A stretch of DNA of 64,000 nt from Myxococcus guangdongensis (lineage in GTDB: Bacteria; Myxococcota; Myxococcia; Myxococcales; Myxococcaceae). Shown here piece by piece: positions 7,473 to 17,733 of the stretch. The translations under genes and the position numbers were made by a program. The notes beneath the pieces are model-generated. The model was not told the DNA's origin and ran no database searches. It was given only the letters and a program-made list of their open reading frames with translations. The stretch covers positions 124,001-188,000 of the forward strand of contig NZ_JAJVKW010000003.1 in the NCBI RefSeq assembly GCF_024198255.1, read 5' to 3'. How positions within the stretch are numbered: the first letter of the stretch is position 1; each line of letters opens with the position of its first letter.

Positions 7473-9278
7473 ATGCACGAGTGGTTGGAGGCACTGCGGA
7501 AGTCAGCGAAGGCCGCGTCATCGGGTGTGTCCGCGGATGATGTCCGGAGGGCGGAGACGGAGTGTGGCGTCCCCTTTCCCGAGGACCTCGGCCAGCTGTA
7601 CCTGACCTTCGACGGAGGCGAGCTCCACGGCGAGGTGAGCCTCTTCCCGCTGCATGGGCCCGAGGGCTCCGTGAGCGTGTTGGAGAAGACGCGGCTGAAG
7701 TTGGTGGGGCTGCCGGCCGCGGGCGTGTGGCGCATCGGGACGAAGGGGGCGCACCGGCACCTGTTCTCCGCGCGCAAGTCGGCGATGGTGGAGCAGGGGG
7801 ACGGGGGCGGGCCGCTGCCGGGCTGGGTGGACGCGCTGGGCGACGAGGATTGGCTCTACGGCACGTGGGACAGCGAGAAGCGGGAGATGCGGCTGTACCG
7901 CTCGCTCAAGGACATGCTCGACGTGCTGGTGCCTCCCGCGGAGGTCGAGAGCTTCGGTGAGCGCACGTTCGCGCGGGCGATGAATGCGGTGTTGCAGGAG
8001 GCGCTCTCGGGCATGTCGGGTGAGGAGGACTCCGAGGAGGAGGAGTCCACCGAGGTCGAGGAGGAGGAAGAGGACACGGGAGCGCAGCGCGAGCTCGCGT
8101 ACGAGTACGACGACGATATGTCGCGGGGGCGCAGGGGTGGGGGAGACGAGTCGGGGGGCTTCGGCCGTTTCGGGGCGAAGTCCGGAGGTGGGAAGAAGCC
8201 GGTGTCGCGGGAGGGCAAATCCTCGGTGACTCAGGTCGAGTTGTTCGTGCGGCCGACGATGCAGGAGGCGCTGCGCAAGGAGTTGGGGCCTGAGACGGCC
8301 AAGAAGACCGCCGCGAAGTCCAAGGCCAGCAAGTCCGTGGCGACGATTGCCGAGACGGTGAAGGACGCGGTCTCGAAGCCCGTGGCGCAGGTCGCCGAGG
8401 CGGTGAAGGAGGCGGTCTCGAAGCCGGTGGCGAAGGCCGCCAAGGCGGCGAAGGCCGCTGTCACGAAGCCTGTCGAGGCCGTGAAGGCGGCGGTCACGAA
8501 GCCGGTGGAGAAGGCCGCGGAGGCCGTGAAGGATGCGGTCTCGATGCCGGTCGAGAGGACTGCCAAGGCGACGAAGACCGCTGCCTCGAAGCTCGTCGAC
8601 ACCGCCGCCGCTGCTGCGACGAAGACCGTTGCGAAGGCCGTGGAGGTGACGCAGCCCAAGGCGAAGCCCGCGGCCCAGCCCGTGACGGAGATGTCCGCCG
8701 CGAAGTCCGCGACGGCGAAGTCCGCGACCAAGCAGCCCGTAGTGAAGACGCCTGCGACAGCAAAGTCCGCTGCACCGAAGCCTGCGGTGAAGGCCGCGAC
8801 GCCTGCGACTGCGAAGTCTGCCGGGACAAAGCCTGCGACGGCGAAGTCCGCGAAGCCTGCGACTACGAAGTCTGCCGGGACAAAGCCTGCGACGGCGAAG
8901 TCCGCGAAGCCTGCGACTACGAAGTCTGCCGCGACAAAGCCTGCGACGGCGAAGGCCGCGACGAAGAAGTCCGTTACGAAGAGTCCTGCGACGACAGCGA
9001 AGTCCACCACGAAGCAGGCTGCTGTGAAGAAGTCCGCCACGAAGCCCGTGGCCAAGAAGTCCGCGGGGAAGAGCGCGAGCAAGAAGGTCGCGGCCCCGAA
9101 GCCCGCGAAGAAGTCCGCCGGGGCGAAGCCCATGAAGAAGTCCGCCGCGAAGAAGTCTTCGGGAGCGAAGCCCGCGGCCGCGAAGAAGTCAGCCGGGAAG
9201 AAGTCGGCATCCTCGAAGGCTCCCGCCAAGAAGTCCCCGGCGAAGAGCGCCCTCAAGACGCCGAAGTCGAAGCGCTGA
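7473..9278 (+). CDS. SMI1/KNR4 (SUKH)-like domain with long histone-H1-like Lys/Ala/Pro tail
   Basis: A 601-residue two-part protein. Residues 1 to about 165 resemble the SUKH (SMI1/KNR4) fold: a helix, then VPFPEDLGQLYLTFDGGEL, then a strand-rich part ending in LYRSLKDMLDVL. An acidic linker (about 180-215) and a basic Gly/Arg stretch follow. From about residue 280 to the end come degenerate repeats rich in Ala, Lys, Pro, Thr and Ser (KPVAKAAKAA, KPATAKSA, KKSAGKK), as in eukaryotic H1 tails and bacterial H1-like proteins, so DNA binding is likely. The ATG at 7473 has GGAGGGG just upstream. SUKH proteins are often immunity or partner-binding modules; what this head binds is unknown. Confidence 0.8.
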   Translation: MHEWLEALRKSAKAASSGVSADDVRRAETECGVPFPEDLGQLYLTFDGGELHGEVSLFPLHGPEGSVSVLEKTRLKLVGLPAAGVWRIGTKGAHRHLFSARKSAMVEQGDGGGPLPGWVDALGDEDWLYGTWDSEKREMRLYRSLKDMLDVLVPPAEVESFGERTFARAMNAVLQEALSGMSGEEDSEEEESTEVEEEEEDTGAQRELAYEYDDDMSRGRRGGGDESGGFGRFGAKSGGGKKPVSREGKSSVTQVELFVRPTMQEALRKELGPETAKKTAAKSKASKSVATIAETVKDAVSKPVAQVAEAVKEAVSKPVAKAAKAAKAAVTKPVEAVKAAVTKPVEKAAEAVKDAVSMPVERTAKATKTAASKLVDTAAAAATKTVAKAVEVTQPKAKPAAQPVTEMSAAKSATAKSATKQPVVKTPATAKSAAPKPAVKAATPATAKSAGTKPATAKSAKPATTKSAGTKPATAKSAKPATTKSAATKPATAKAATKKSVTKSPATTAKSTTKQAAVKKSATKPVAKKSAGKSASKKVAAPKPAKKSAGAKPMKKSAAKKSSGAKPAAAKKSAGKKSASSKAPAKKSPAKSALKTPKSKR

Positions 9279-9293
9279 CCCTGCTCGCATCAA

Positions 9294-9323
9294 CGCGGTC
9301 CCATCCCTCGAGATGGGACCGCG
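9294..9323. terminator. Hairpin with perfect 12-bp stem after the SUKH/H1-like gene
   Basis: CGCGGTCCCATC (9294-9305) pairs perfectly with GATGGGACCGCG (9312-9323) around a 6-base loop, 15 bases after the stop codon at 9278. No T-tract follows, so this is a terminator-like or transcript-stabilising hairpin rather than a textbook intrinsic terminator. Its right arm is the beginning of the tandem repeat patch. Confidence 0.5.
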
Positions 9324-9454
9324 TCTGAGCACGGACGCATCCGTGCATCCATTGTCGGGACCGCGTCTGGGCATGGACCCATCCGCACCTCCATCGGCCG
9401 GGACGCGTCTGAGCACGGACGCATCCGTGCATCGATTGTCGATACCGCGCCTCG
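9315..9454. repeat. Three tandem units of 41-43 bp plus a partial fourth
   Basis: The units begin GGGACCGCGTCTG at 9315, 9357 and 9400, with a partial copy from about 9441. Units 1 and 3 are nearly identical and include the small inverted repeat ACGGA-CGCA-TCCGT; unit 2 has diverged. The unit lengths (42, 43, 41) are not all multiples of three and no convincing protein is encoded on either strand, so this is probably non-coding. It overlaps the right arm of the preceding hairpin. Confidence 0.7.
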
Positions 9455-9574
9455 CGCAGCAGGCGCGCACCCGACCTCGAGAAGCGGGCGCTGCCGTGCC
9501 GAGACCGCGCACGTGCGCCCCTCTTCTGCTGCAGGCCCCTGCGCGTCGGAGCCACGCCCCGCGCGGGAGCGAAC

Positions 9575-9847
9575 CTAGCCCTCCGGAAGCTGGTCCCTGC
9601 GCGCCGGGCGCAGTCGCTCCTCGGGCTGCGCCGTCAGCTCCACTTCCTCCGTCTCCTCGTCACCGCGCCGGAACTCGTGAATCTGGTCCGGCAGGATGTC
9701 GCGGAAGTCAGGCTCCTCCTCCAGCGGTGGCGTCGCCGCCAGGTCCTGGTCGGAGATGTTGATCTCCTCCTCACCGGTGTCCTGGTTCACATGACGCAGC
9801 GAGGTGGATTCGCCCACGTCCTCCGAGCCGAGCTTCTTGAATCGCAT
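9575..9847 (-). CDS. Small acidic protein, unknown function
   Basis: A 90-residue hydrophilic protein rich in Asp, Glu and Gln, with no signal peptide or membrane segment. The ATG at 9847 has a clear GAGGAG site seven bases upstream, which supports it as real and fixes the start; a longer frame to 9895 lacks such a site. I do not recognise the family. The composition suggests an intrinsically disordered protein. Confidence 0.65.
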   Translation of the reverse strand: MRFKKLGSEDVGESTSLRHVNQDTGEEEINISDQDLAATPPLEEEPDFRDILPDQIHEFRRGDEETEEVELTAQPEERLRPARRDQLPEG

Positions 9848-9955
9848 GGTGTCTCCTCGCGAAAGCGGGGTGGGCCGGCCGCCGTGTCTCAACAATGAGA
9901 ACCCACGCGCCCCACCGCAATTCGCGCCGGCCGGCCGCCTGCCGGGCTCGTCCGC

Positions 9956-10603
9956 CTAGCCCTTGGGGACCGCCGCGCGGCCCGAGGGGTAGACGGGCTC
10001 CACCTCCAGCAACACCATCCCCAGCGCCAGCACCCGCGACAGCGTCTCGCGCACCGTGTAGCGCCAGGGCGTCGAGCGCCCCTCGTCCGCCGGGACTCCC
10101 CACGCGTCGATGCCCACCGAGTTCGCGATGAACAGCGCCCGGGGCAGGTGGAAGCGCTGCGTGACGAGCAGCGCCTGCTTCGCGCCGAACACGCCCCGCG
10201 CCCTCAGGCAGCTGTCGTACGTGGACAGCCCCGCCTCGTCCCCCAGCACCAGCTCCGCCGGCATCCCGCGCTCCAGCAGGTACCGACGCATGGCCCGCGT
10301 CTCGTGGTGGAACGGCTTCACCTCGTCCCCACTCACCAGCACCGAGCCCACCTTGCCCTCGCGCCACAGCGCCATCGCCATGTCCAACCGCTGGGCGAGC
10401 ACCGGAGAGGGCACCGCCCCCGGCGCCAGCCCCGCGCCGAACACCAGCGCCACGGGCGCGTCGGGCGCGTCCGCCAGGCTCACGATGCGCTCCTCGTAGC
10501 TCACCCGCACCCAGTGCGAGAGGACGAGCAGGCCCACCGCGCCCACGAGCAGGAGGAAGAGGGCCCTGCGCGCCCAGACACCGCTCGCTCGGGTTGGCTT
10601 CAT
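9956..10603 (-). CDS. SanA/YdcF-like (DUF218) membrane-anchored protein
   Basis: A 215-residue protein with one N-terminal transmembrane anchor (about residues 14-31) and a periplasmic DUF218 domain. Family features are visible: VALVFGAGLAPG, VLAQRLDMAMALWREGKV, VLVSGD, and LVTQRFHLPRALFIA near the end. SanA of Escherichia coli affects envelope barrier function and YdcF binds S-adenosylmethionine; the chemistry of the family is not settled. It lies between the small acidic protein and the response regulator on the same strand. Confidence 0.85.
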   Translation of the reverse strand: MKPTRASGVWARRALFLLLVGAVGLLVLSHWVRVSYEERIVSLADAPDAPVALVFGAGLAPGAVPSPVLAQRLDMAMALWREGKVGSVLVSGDEVKPFHHETRAMRRYLLERGMPAELVLGDEAGLSTYDSCLRARGVFGAKQALLVTQRFHLPRALFIANSVGIDAWGVPADEGRSTPWRYTVRETLSRVLALGMVLLEVEPVYPSGRAAVPKG

Positions 10604-10683
10604 GGACCCAGGGGTGACACCGCACCCGGCGCCATTGTGTTACGGCCCGCCGCCCTCGAAAAGCCCCGTGTGGGCCCGGCGCG

Positions 10684-11109
10684 TCACGCGGGCGCGTCCG
10701 CCTGGGCACCAGCCTGCCCCGGCAACAACCGCCGGAGCGTCTCCAGCAACCGCCGGGGGTCCACCGGCTTCGACAGGATGGCGGAAACCCCCTGGCTGGC
10801 CGCGTAAGCCGCCCGGTCCCGGGGGCTCATCTCCGCCGTCTCCGCCGACAGGATGACCACCGGCACCTTCGCCAGCGACGCGTCGCTCCTGCGGGCCGTC
10901 AGCACCCGGTGCCCGTCCATCACCGGCAGCCCCATGTCCAACAGGATGAGCGAGGGCCGGGGTGTCCCCGCGAGGCGCGCCAGCGCCTCCCTCCCGTGGT
11001 CCGCCACGAGCACCCGGTACCCCTGGAGCTCCAGATACCCCTGGAGCGCCTCACGGATGTCCAGGTCGTCCTCGACGATGAGCAGCGGTCCGGTGTCGGC
11101 AGGCCCCAT
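10684..11109 (-). CDS. Single-domain response regulator
   Basis: A 141-residue CheY-like receiver with no output domain. Conserved positions are present: acidic cluster E13-D14-D15, phospho-acceptor D58 (LLDMGLP), S88 (VILSAE) and K114 (ILSKPVD). It would transfer or read a phosphate signal in the cytoplasm. No histidine kinase is adjacent, so it is an orphan. I chose ATG 11109 because the receiver starts directly after it; the frame remains open to 11157. It is divergent from atpG, sharing the region 11110-11339. Confidence 0.85.
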   Translation of the reverse strand: MGPADTGPLLIVEDDLDIREALQGYLELQGYRVLVADHGREALARLAGTPRPSLILLDMGLPVMDGHRVLTARRSDASLAKVPVVILSAETAEMSPRDRAAYAASQGVSAILSKPVDPRRLLETLRRLLPGQAGAQADAPA

Positions 11110-11236
11110 GAGAGGAAGGTAGGGCCTGGGGCCACACCCGCGAGCCCTCGGGGGCACAGGTCGCCCGGTCGCCCCTCGGGGGAGGCCCCTGGGAGGCCCT
11201 GGCTCCCGTGTCGGGAAAGCCCCGGGAGGACTGCCG

Positions 11237-11265
11237 TTGACCGGCTCCCGCCCCGCTTATATAGG
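11237..11265 (+). promoter_or_regulatory. Candidate sigma-70-type promoter for atpG
   Basis: TTGACC at 11237-11242 and TATAGG at 11260-11265 are separated by 17 bp, the ideal spacing. This is the only clearly A/T-richer spot (TTATATA) in the GC-rich leader. It lies about 75 bp upstream of the atpG start and implies that this atp segment has its own transcript. Confidence 0.45.
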
Positions 11266-11339
11266 GGGCCCCGCCGTCAGACTGCCCTGCTCCCACCCCG
11301 GCGCACCCGGCAGAACGACCCACAGGAGTTTCCCGTCCC

Positions 11340-12221
<882 letters not shown>

Positions 12222-12247
12222 TCCCGAGCGCCACCTCGTCGCACCCC

Positions 12248-12277
12248 GGGCCCGCCCCCACTTTTGGGAGCGGGCCC
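12248..12277 (+). terminator. Hairpin after atpG
   Basis: GGGCCCGCCCCCA (12248-12260) and TGGGAGCGGGCCC (12265-12277) form a 13-bp stem with one mismatch and a 4-base loop. No strong T-tract follows. It may partly terminate or process the transcript between atpG and the SPFH lipoprotein gene. Confidence 0.55.
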
Positions 12278-12332
12278 TTCGCGTTTAAGGGCCTCCTCGG
12301 GCCCGTCCAGGGCCCACGAGAGGGGTACCTGC

Positions 12333-13127
12333 GTGAAGCGACTGTGGGTGGTGCTGGGAGCGGTGTTGCTGGGCGGCTGTGGCTTCGACACGGTGGCCAG
12401 CGGCTACGGGGGCATCGGCTTCGACTCGTTCGGCAGCGGCACCCAGCGCGAGCCTTACGGAGAAGGCCTGCACGTGATGCGGCCGGGCAAGTCGCTCATC
12501 ACCTACGACCTGCGCGTCCAGGAGATGAAGGACGAGCTCAACGTGCTGTCCAACAACGGCCTGGACCTGAAGGTGGACTCCAGCGTGCGCTACCGGGTGG
12601 ACCCGCTGAAGCTGTTCGAACTGCACACGCAGACGGGCCCCCGCTACGCGGAAATCCTCATCGCCCCCATCGTCCGCTCGGAGGCGCGCAAGGTGTTCGG
12701 CCGGTACGCGCCGGAGGAAATCTATTCGACCAAGCGCGAGCAGATCGAAAAGGAGATCTACGACGAGGTGACCCGGGCCCTCACGGGCAAGCACGTCGTC
12801 GTGGAGGCCATCCTGGTGCGCGATGTCTCCCTGCCCGCGTCCATCCGCGAGGCCATCGCCGACAAGCTGGCCGAGGAGCAGCGCAGCCAGAAGATGCGCT
12901 TCACCCTGGACAAGGAGCGCCAGGAGGCCGAGCGCCGGCAGATCGAAGCCGAGGGCATCGCCAAGTACCAGACCATCGTCCGCCAGGGCCTCACCGAGGA
13001 GTACCTGCGCTTCAAGGGGATTGAAGCCACCGAGAAGCTGGCCCAGAGCCCCAACGCCAAGGTCGTCGTGGTGGGCGGCGGCTCGAGGGGCAACCTGCCG
13101 CTGGTCTACCAGGTGGACGGGAAATAG
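12333..13127 (+). CDS. SPFH/prohibitin-domain lipoprotein
   Basis: A 264-residue protein with a lipoprotein signal (lipobox LLGGC, Cys 16), followed by a prohibitin/band-7 domain (LITYDLRVQEMKDELNVLSNNGLDLKVDSSVRYRV-type pattern at about 50-85) and a charged alpha-helical region (about 175-225). SPFH proteins oligomerise on membranes. Prohibitins normally carry an N-terminal membrane helix; here lipidation replaces it, which would put the domain in the periplasm. The GTG at 12333 is chosen because it starts the signal peptide and follows GAGAGGGG. It sits between atpG and atpD, so its expression is probably tied to ATP synthase. Confidence 0.85.
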   Translation: MKRLWVVLGAVLLGGCGFDTVASGYGGIGFDSFGSGTQREPYGEGLHVMRPGKSLITYDLRVQEMKDELNVLSNNGLDLKVDSSVRYRVDPLKLFELHTQTGPRYAEILIAPIVRSEARKVFGRYAPEEIYSTKREQIEKEIYDEVTRALTGKHVVVEAILVRDVSLPASIREAIADKLAEEQRSQKMRFTLDKERQEAERRQIEAEGIAKYQTIVRQGLTEEYLRFKGIEATEKLAQSPNAKVVVVGGGSRGNLPLVYQVDGK

Positions 13128-14741
<1,614 letters not shown>

Positions 14742-14772
14742 ACTCGCTGTCCCACCCTCCACCGAGGTGACC

Positions 14773-15339
14773 ATGCGTCACGCGGCGCTCGCCCTGTTCC
14801 TCTGTGTCCTGTCGCTCCCCGCCATGGCGGAGGAGCGCAAGGGACGCGCCCGGGTGAGCGCCAACGGGCTGTACAGCGTGCGCATGGTGGACGGGGGGCC
14901 GGGCAAGTGCCGGCTGGAGGTGACGAAGGAGAGCGGCCCCGTCTGGCAGCTGGACCAGTGCCTGGGGACGGTGGACGACTTCTACTTCGTCTCCAACGAC
15001 GGCGAGCGGGTCTGGGTGTTGTGGCCCCTGGTGGAGAAGGGGAAGGCGAAGCCGGCCCCGAAGACGAAGAAGAAGGGCAAGAAGCCCAAGGGGCCGCCGG
15101 ACTGGGCCACGGAGGTGCTGGTGGCGGGGCAGTATGGCCGCGACGGACAGCGCATCCTGGAGCGGCGCCTGACGGACCTGGTCCCCGCGAAGCAGCTCTC
15201 CGAGGTGCGGCACATGACGCACCACCTGAAGTGGCTGGAGGGCACGCTCGGCATCCCCGGCAAGGGGCCTCGGCTGACGGACGCCGGGGTGGTCGAGTTC
15301 GAGCCGGTGGGCGGGACCACCCGGCAGCTCAATTTCTGA
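14773..15339 (+). CDS. Secreted protein, unknown function, inside the atp cluster
   Basis: A 188-residue protein with a cleavable signal peptide (about residues 1-19, ending PAMAEE). The mature part has a beta-rich N-terminal half (YSVRMVDGGPGKCRLEV, with VDDFYFVSNDGERVWVLW) and a Lys/Pro-rich low-complexity insert near residue 95. Two cysteines could form a disulphide. I do not recognise a family. It sits between atpD and atpC with short gaps on both sides, so it should be cotranscribed with ATP synthase genes; its role there is unknown. ATG 14773 follows GAGGTG closely; a GTG at 14767 is an alternative. Confidence 0.75.
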   Translation: MRHAALALFLCVLSLPAMAEERKGRARVSANGLYSVRMVDGGPGKCRLEVTKESGPVWQLDQCLGTVDDFYFVSNDGERVWVLWPLVEKGKAKPAPKTKKKGKKPKGPPDWATEVLVAGQYGRDGQRILERRLTDLVPAKQLSEVRHMTHHLKWLEGTLGIPGKGPRLTDAGVVEFEPVGGTTRQLNF

Positions 15340-15361
15340 AGTGGGTAGTGCGAGGAGCCTC

Positions 15362-15769
15362 ATGGCCAAGCTGACTGTGGAGATTGTCACCCCCGAGAAG
15401 CGCATCCTGTCGGTGCAGGCCGACGAGGCCATCGTGCCCGGAGGCAAGGGCCTGTTTGGCGTGCGGCCGGGGCACACCCCCTTCCTGTCGCTGATGGAGC
15501 CGGGCGCGCTGACGCTGGTGGATGGCGGCAAGCGTGACGCGTACTTCGTCGCGGGCGGCTTCGTGGAGGTCGCCAACGACAAGGTGCTCGTGCTGGCCGA
15601 CGCCGCGGAGCACGTGTCCGGCATCGACGTGGAGGGCGCGCGCAAGCGCCTGGGCGAGGCGCAGGACCGCCTGAAGGGCCTGTCCTCCGAGGACGCCCGC
15701 TACGAGCTGGAGCAGGCCACGGTGCGCCGTGAGGCGGCCCGTATCGGCGCCGCGGGCGCTCGCGCCTGA
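15362..15769 (+). CDS. atpC: F-type ATP synthase epsilon subunit
   Basis: A 135-residue epsilon subunit with the beta-sandwich domain (KLTVEIVTPEKRILSVQADEAIVPGGKGLFGVRPGHTPFL-type pattern) and the C-terminal two-helix arm (residues about 90-130) that can inhibit ATP hydrolysis. The GAGGAG-like sequence CGAGGAGCC precedes ATG 15362. It is the last gene of the cluster, followed immediately by a strong hairpin. Confidence 0.95.
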   Translation: MAKLTVEIVTPEKRILSVQADEAIVPGGKGLFGVRPGHTPFLSLMEPGALTLVDGGKRDAYFVAGGFVEVANDKVLVLADAAEHVSGIDVEGARKRLGEAQDRLKGLSSEDARYELEQATVRREAARIGAAGARA

Positions 15770-15774
15770 GTCGC

Positions 15775-15801
15775 TGTCCTGGCCGCTTCAGGGCCAGGAC
15801 A
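15775..15801. terminator. Bidirectional hairpin between atpC and the ArsR-type gene
   Basis: TGTCCTGGCC (15775-15784) and GGCCAGGACA (15792-15801) form a perfect 10-bp stem with a 7-base loop. It begins 6 bases after the atpC stop. The loop and right arm encode the end of the convergent regulator, so one structure probably ends both transcripts. Confidence 0.65.
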
Positions 15802-16465
15802 ACCCCAGCTCCCGGTCGAATCCCCGCCGGCCCTCGACGGTGAGCCGCACTCCGCGGCCCTCGGGCCGGCGCGCAATCCAGCGCCGCGCGAACAGCTGCT
15901 CCGCCAGCGCGGCGCCCAGCGCTCCGCCGATGTGAGCGCGTCGCTCGCTCCAATCCAGACAGCGTCGCGCGAAGGCGCGCCTGCCCTGTGACAGCGCGTC
16001 CACGTCCACGCCCCACTTCGTGATGAAGCGCGCGCCCTCGGGTGTCAGCGCGTAGCTGTCGTCGCCGGTCTCCAGGAGGCCGCGTCGCTCCAGCCCGTCC
16101 GCCAGCGCGACGCCGAGCGTGCCCGCCAGGTGGTCGTAGCAGGTCCGCGCGAAGCGCAGCGGCTCGGGGACTCGCACGGTGCTCTGCCGCGTGGGGACGA
16201 GCAGGCTGAGCGCCTCGAGTGCTCGGGCGACGTCGGGGCTGGCGAGTCGGTAGTAGCGGTGGCGGCCCTGGACCTCGACGCGGACGAGGCCGCCTTCGAG
16301 CAGCTTCGCCAGGTGGCCGCTCGCTGTCTGGGGAGAGACGCGGGCCTCGCGCGCGAGCTCTCCGGCGGTGCGCGCGGGACCTTCGAGCAGGCGCGACAAC
16401 ATGCCCGCGCGGGCCGGGTCTCCGATGAGCGAGGCGGTGAGGGCGAGGTCGAGCGGGTGGGGCAT
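15788..16465 (-). CDS. ArsR-family winged-helix regulator
   Basis: A 225-residue ArsR-type repressor. An N-terminal winged helix (LIGDPARAGMLSRLLEGPARTAGELAREARVSPQTASGHLAKLLEGGLVR) is followed by the GRHRYYRLASPDVARALE segment. The C-terminal half (about 110-225) has no metal-binding cysteine cluster, so metal sensing is unlikely. ATG 16465 gives the usual N-terminus. It is divergent from the flavin-reductase-like gene, and a matching 18-bp near-palindrome lies ahead of each gene, which suggests it controls both. Confidence 0.85.
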   Translation of the reverse strand: MPHPLDLALTASLIGDPARAGMLSRLLEGPARTAGELAREARVSPQTASGHLAKLLEGGLVRVEVQGRHRYYRLASPDVARALEALSLLVPTRQSTVRVPEPLRFARTCYDHLAGTLGVALADGLERRGLLETGDDSYALTPEGARFITKWGVDVDALSQGRRAFARRCLDWSERRAHIGGALGAALAEQLFARRWIARRPEGRGVRLTVEGRRGFDRELGLSWP

Positions 16466-16498
16466 GGCGGGAGTCTGTGCTGTGCGGTCGCGAGGACG

Positions 16499-16516
16499 CT
16501 TCGGTGCGCGCCGAAG
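16499..16516 (-). promoter_or_regulatory. Operator-like near-palindrome ahead of the ArsR-type gene
   Basis: On the minus strand this reads CTTCGGCGCGCACCGAAG, 6-bp arms CTTCGG/CCGAAG with a nearly symmetric core. Its centre lies about 42 bp upstream of the regulator's ATG at 16465. The same sequence, differing at one base, stands at the equivalent place ahead of the divergent gene. Confidence 0.55.
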
Positions 16517-16914
16517 TATCGCAGTCGGCGCATGCATGGAGAAGCGAAGGCGAGGTTGCTCGTTCGGCGGGTCCCCTGCTCATGAGGAGGAGCGCCGCCT
16601 CGGGGCGAGGGTGGCTTGTTGCGAGGAATCGCCGAGCGCACGAACACGATGTGCCGGCTCGATGACGCCGAAGAGGTGTGCCTCGCGACGTGGCGAGCAC
16701 AGCGGCTCAGCGGGCAGTTCCTCACGCGCCCAGGGGCGCGCCGCATTGCCTCGCGGTGGAGGGGAAGGGCGCAATCAAGAGGCATCGATGCGGATGGAGC
16801 CACGAGCGTGAAGGCGTTGCCAGTGGGGCGCCGATGCGGGTGTGAACCTTCGCGAGGGTGAGGGCTGCACTCCGCGTGGTGGCGCATGTGCCTCGGACCG
16901 AGACGTTGCTCACG

Positions 16915-16932
16915 GTTCGGCGCGCACCGAAG
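16915..16932 (+). promoter_or_regulatory. Operator-like near-palindrome ahead of the flavin-reductase-like gene
   Basis: On the plus strand this reads GTTCGGCGCGCACCGAAG, 17 of 18 bases identical to the site ahead of the ArsR-type gene and in the same orientation relative to its gene. Its centre lies about 43 bp before ATG 16967, which supports that start codon over 16940. Confidence 0.55.
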
Positions 16933-16966
16933 CATCGGCATGTCTGTGCGCACTACTCACGCGGTC

Positions 16967-17593
16967 ATGACCGACACGCCTCGACACCGTGTGATTACGC
17001 CCCGAGTCCTCTACTTCGGCACGCCCGTGGCCCTCTTGAGCACGCTCAATGAGGACGGCTCGCCGAACCTGACGCCGCTGTCCTCCGCATGGGCCCTCGA
17101 CGACAGGCTGGTGCTCGGCCTGGGGTTGATGGGCCAGGGCCTGGAGAACCTGCGGCGCACGCGTGAGGCGGTGGTGAACCTGCCCTCGGCCTCGCTGTGG
17201 CCCCAGGTGGAGAAGCTCGCGCCCACCACGGGCCGCTTCCCCGTGCCCGACCCCAAGCGCGCGATGGGCTACCAACACGAGCCTCGCAAGTTCGAGCGCG
17301 CGGGCCTCACGCCGCTGCCCTCGGACACCGTCTCACCCCCGCGCGTGGCCCAGTGCCCGCTGCAGCTGGAGGCCGTCTTGTTGGCAGCACACATGGCAAC
17401 CCCGACGCCGGAGGTCCCCTCCGACTTCGTCATCGCGGAGCTGCGCGTCACCCGCGTGCACGCGCACGAGCACGTCACCGTGCCCGACACCCACCACATC
17501 GATGTCACCCAGTGGCAACCGCTGCTCTATGTCTTCCGTCACTACGTCGGCACCGGGCCCGGCCTCGGGCGCAATTTCCGCGCGGAGACGTGA
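16967..17593 (+). CDS. Flavin reductase-like (FMN-binding split-barrel) protein
   Basis: A 208-residue flavin-binding split-barrel protein. Family features include VLYFGTPVALLSTLNEDGSPNLTP near the start, NLRRTREAVVNLPS, and TTGRFPVPDPKRAMGYQHEPRKFERAGL. Such proteins bind FMN and act as flavin reductases or FMN-dependent oxidoreductases in the cytoplasm. Start 16967 is preferred because it places the operator-like site at the same distance as in the divergent regulator gene; 16940 is possible. No good ribosome-binding site precedes either. Probably controlled by the divergent ArsR-type repressor. Confidence 0.8.
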   Translation: MTDTPRHRVITPRVLYFGTPVALLSTLNEDGSPNLTPLSSAWALDDRLVLGLGLMGQGLENLRRTREAVVNLPSASLWPQVEKLAPTTGRFPVPDPKRAMGYQHEPRKFERAGLTPLPSDTVSPPRVAQCPLQLEAVLLAAHMATPTPEVPSDFVIAELRVTRVHAHEHVTVPDTHHIDVTQWQPLLYVFRHYVGTGPGLGRNFRAET

Positions 17594-17679
17594 CGCTCGC
17601 GCAAACGTTGCGCCGGGGCGCCGGCGGATTCACGCGATTCGCTTGTCTTGTCTTTCCGAATTGACGTCGGGCTCGAATC

Positions 17680-17698
17680 GATGCATTTGAAATGCATC
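17680..17698 (+). promoter_or_regulatory. NsrR-type operator
   Basis: GATGCATTT (17680-17688), one central base, AAATGCATC (17690-17698): perfect 9-1-9 palindrome in an otherwise GC-rich region. This matches the core of the known proteobacterial NsrR motif (inverted repeats with one central base). It lies 36 bp before the truncated globin gene, in an operon that also encodes an NsrR-like protein. Outer GGGCT/AGCCC arms (17669-17673, 17703-17707) flank it. Confidence 0.7.
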
Positions 17699-17733
17699 TT
17701 TAAGCCCGAGCCGGGCGGAAGGAGCGGACACGG

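Larger units (their letters stand above)
16466..16966. other. Long divergent intergenic region carrying two operator-like sites
   Basis: These 501 bases separate the ArsR-type and flavin-reductase-like genes. Apart from the two near-palindromes at 16499-16516 and 16915-16932, I find no convincing gene; short open frames here lack ribosome-binding sites and family resemblance. The long spacer between two small operator regions is unusual for a simple divergon and could hide a small RNA. Confidence 0.45.

Noticed and set aside
8231..9256. Minus-strand frame rich in Phe, Ala, Asp and Thr opposite the H1-like tail
   Set aside because: It is simply the complement of Lys/Ala codon repeats and has no start context.
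9189..9555. Minus-strand frames through the 42-bp repeats that look like a repeat protein
   Set aside because: Repeat unit lengths (42, 43, 41) break the frame between copies, and no ribosome-binding site is present.
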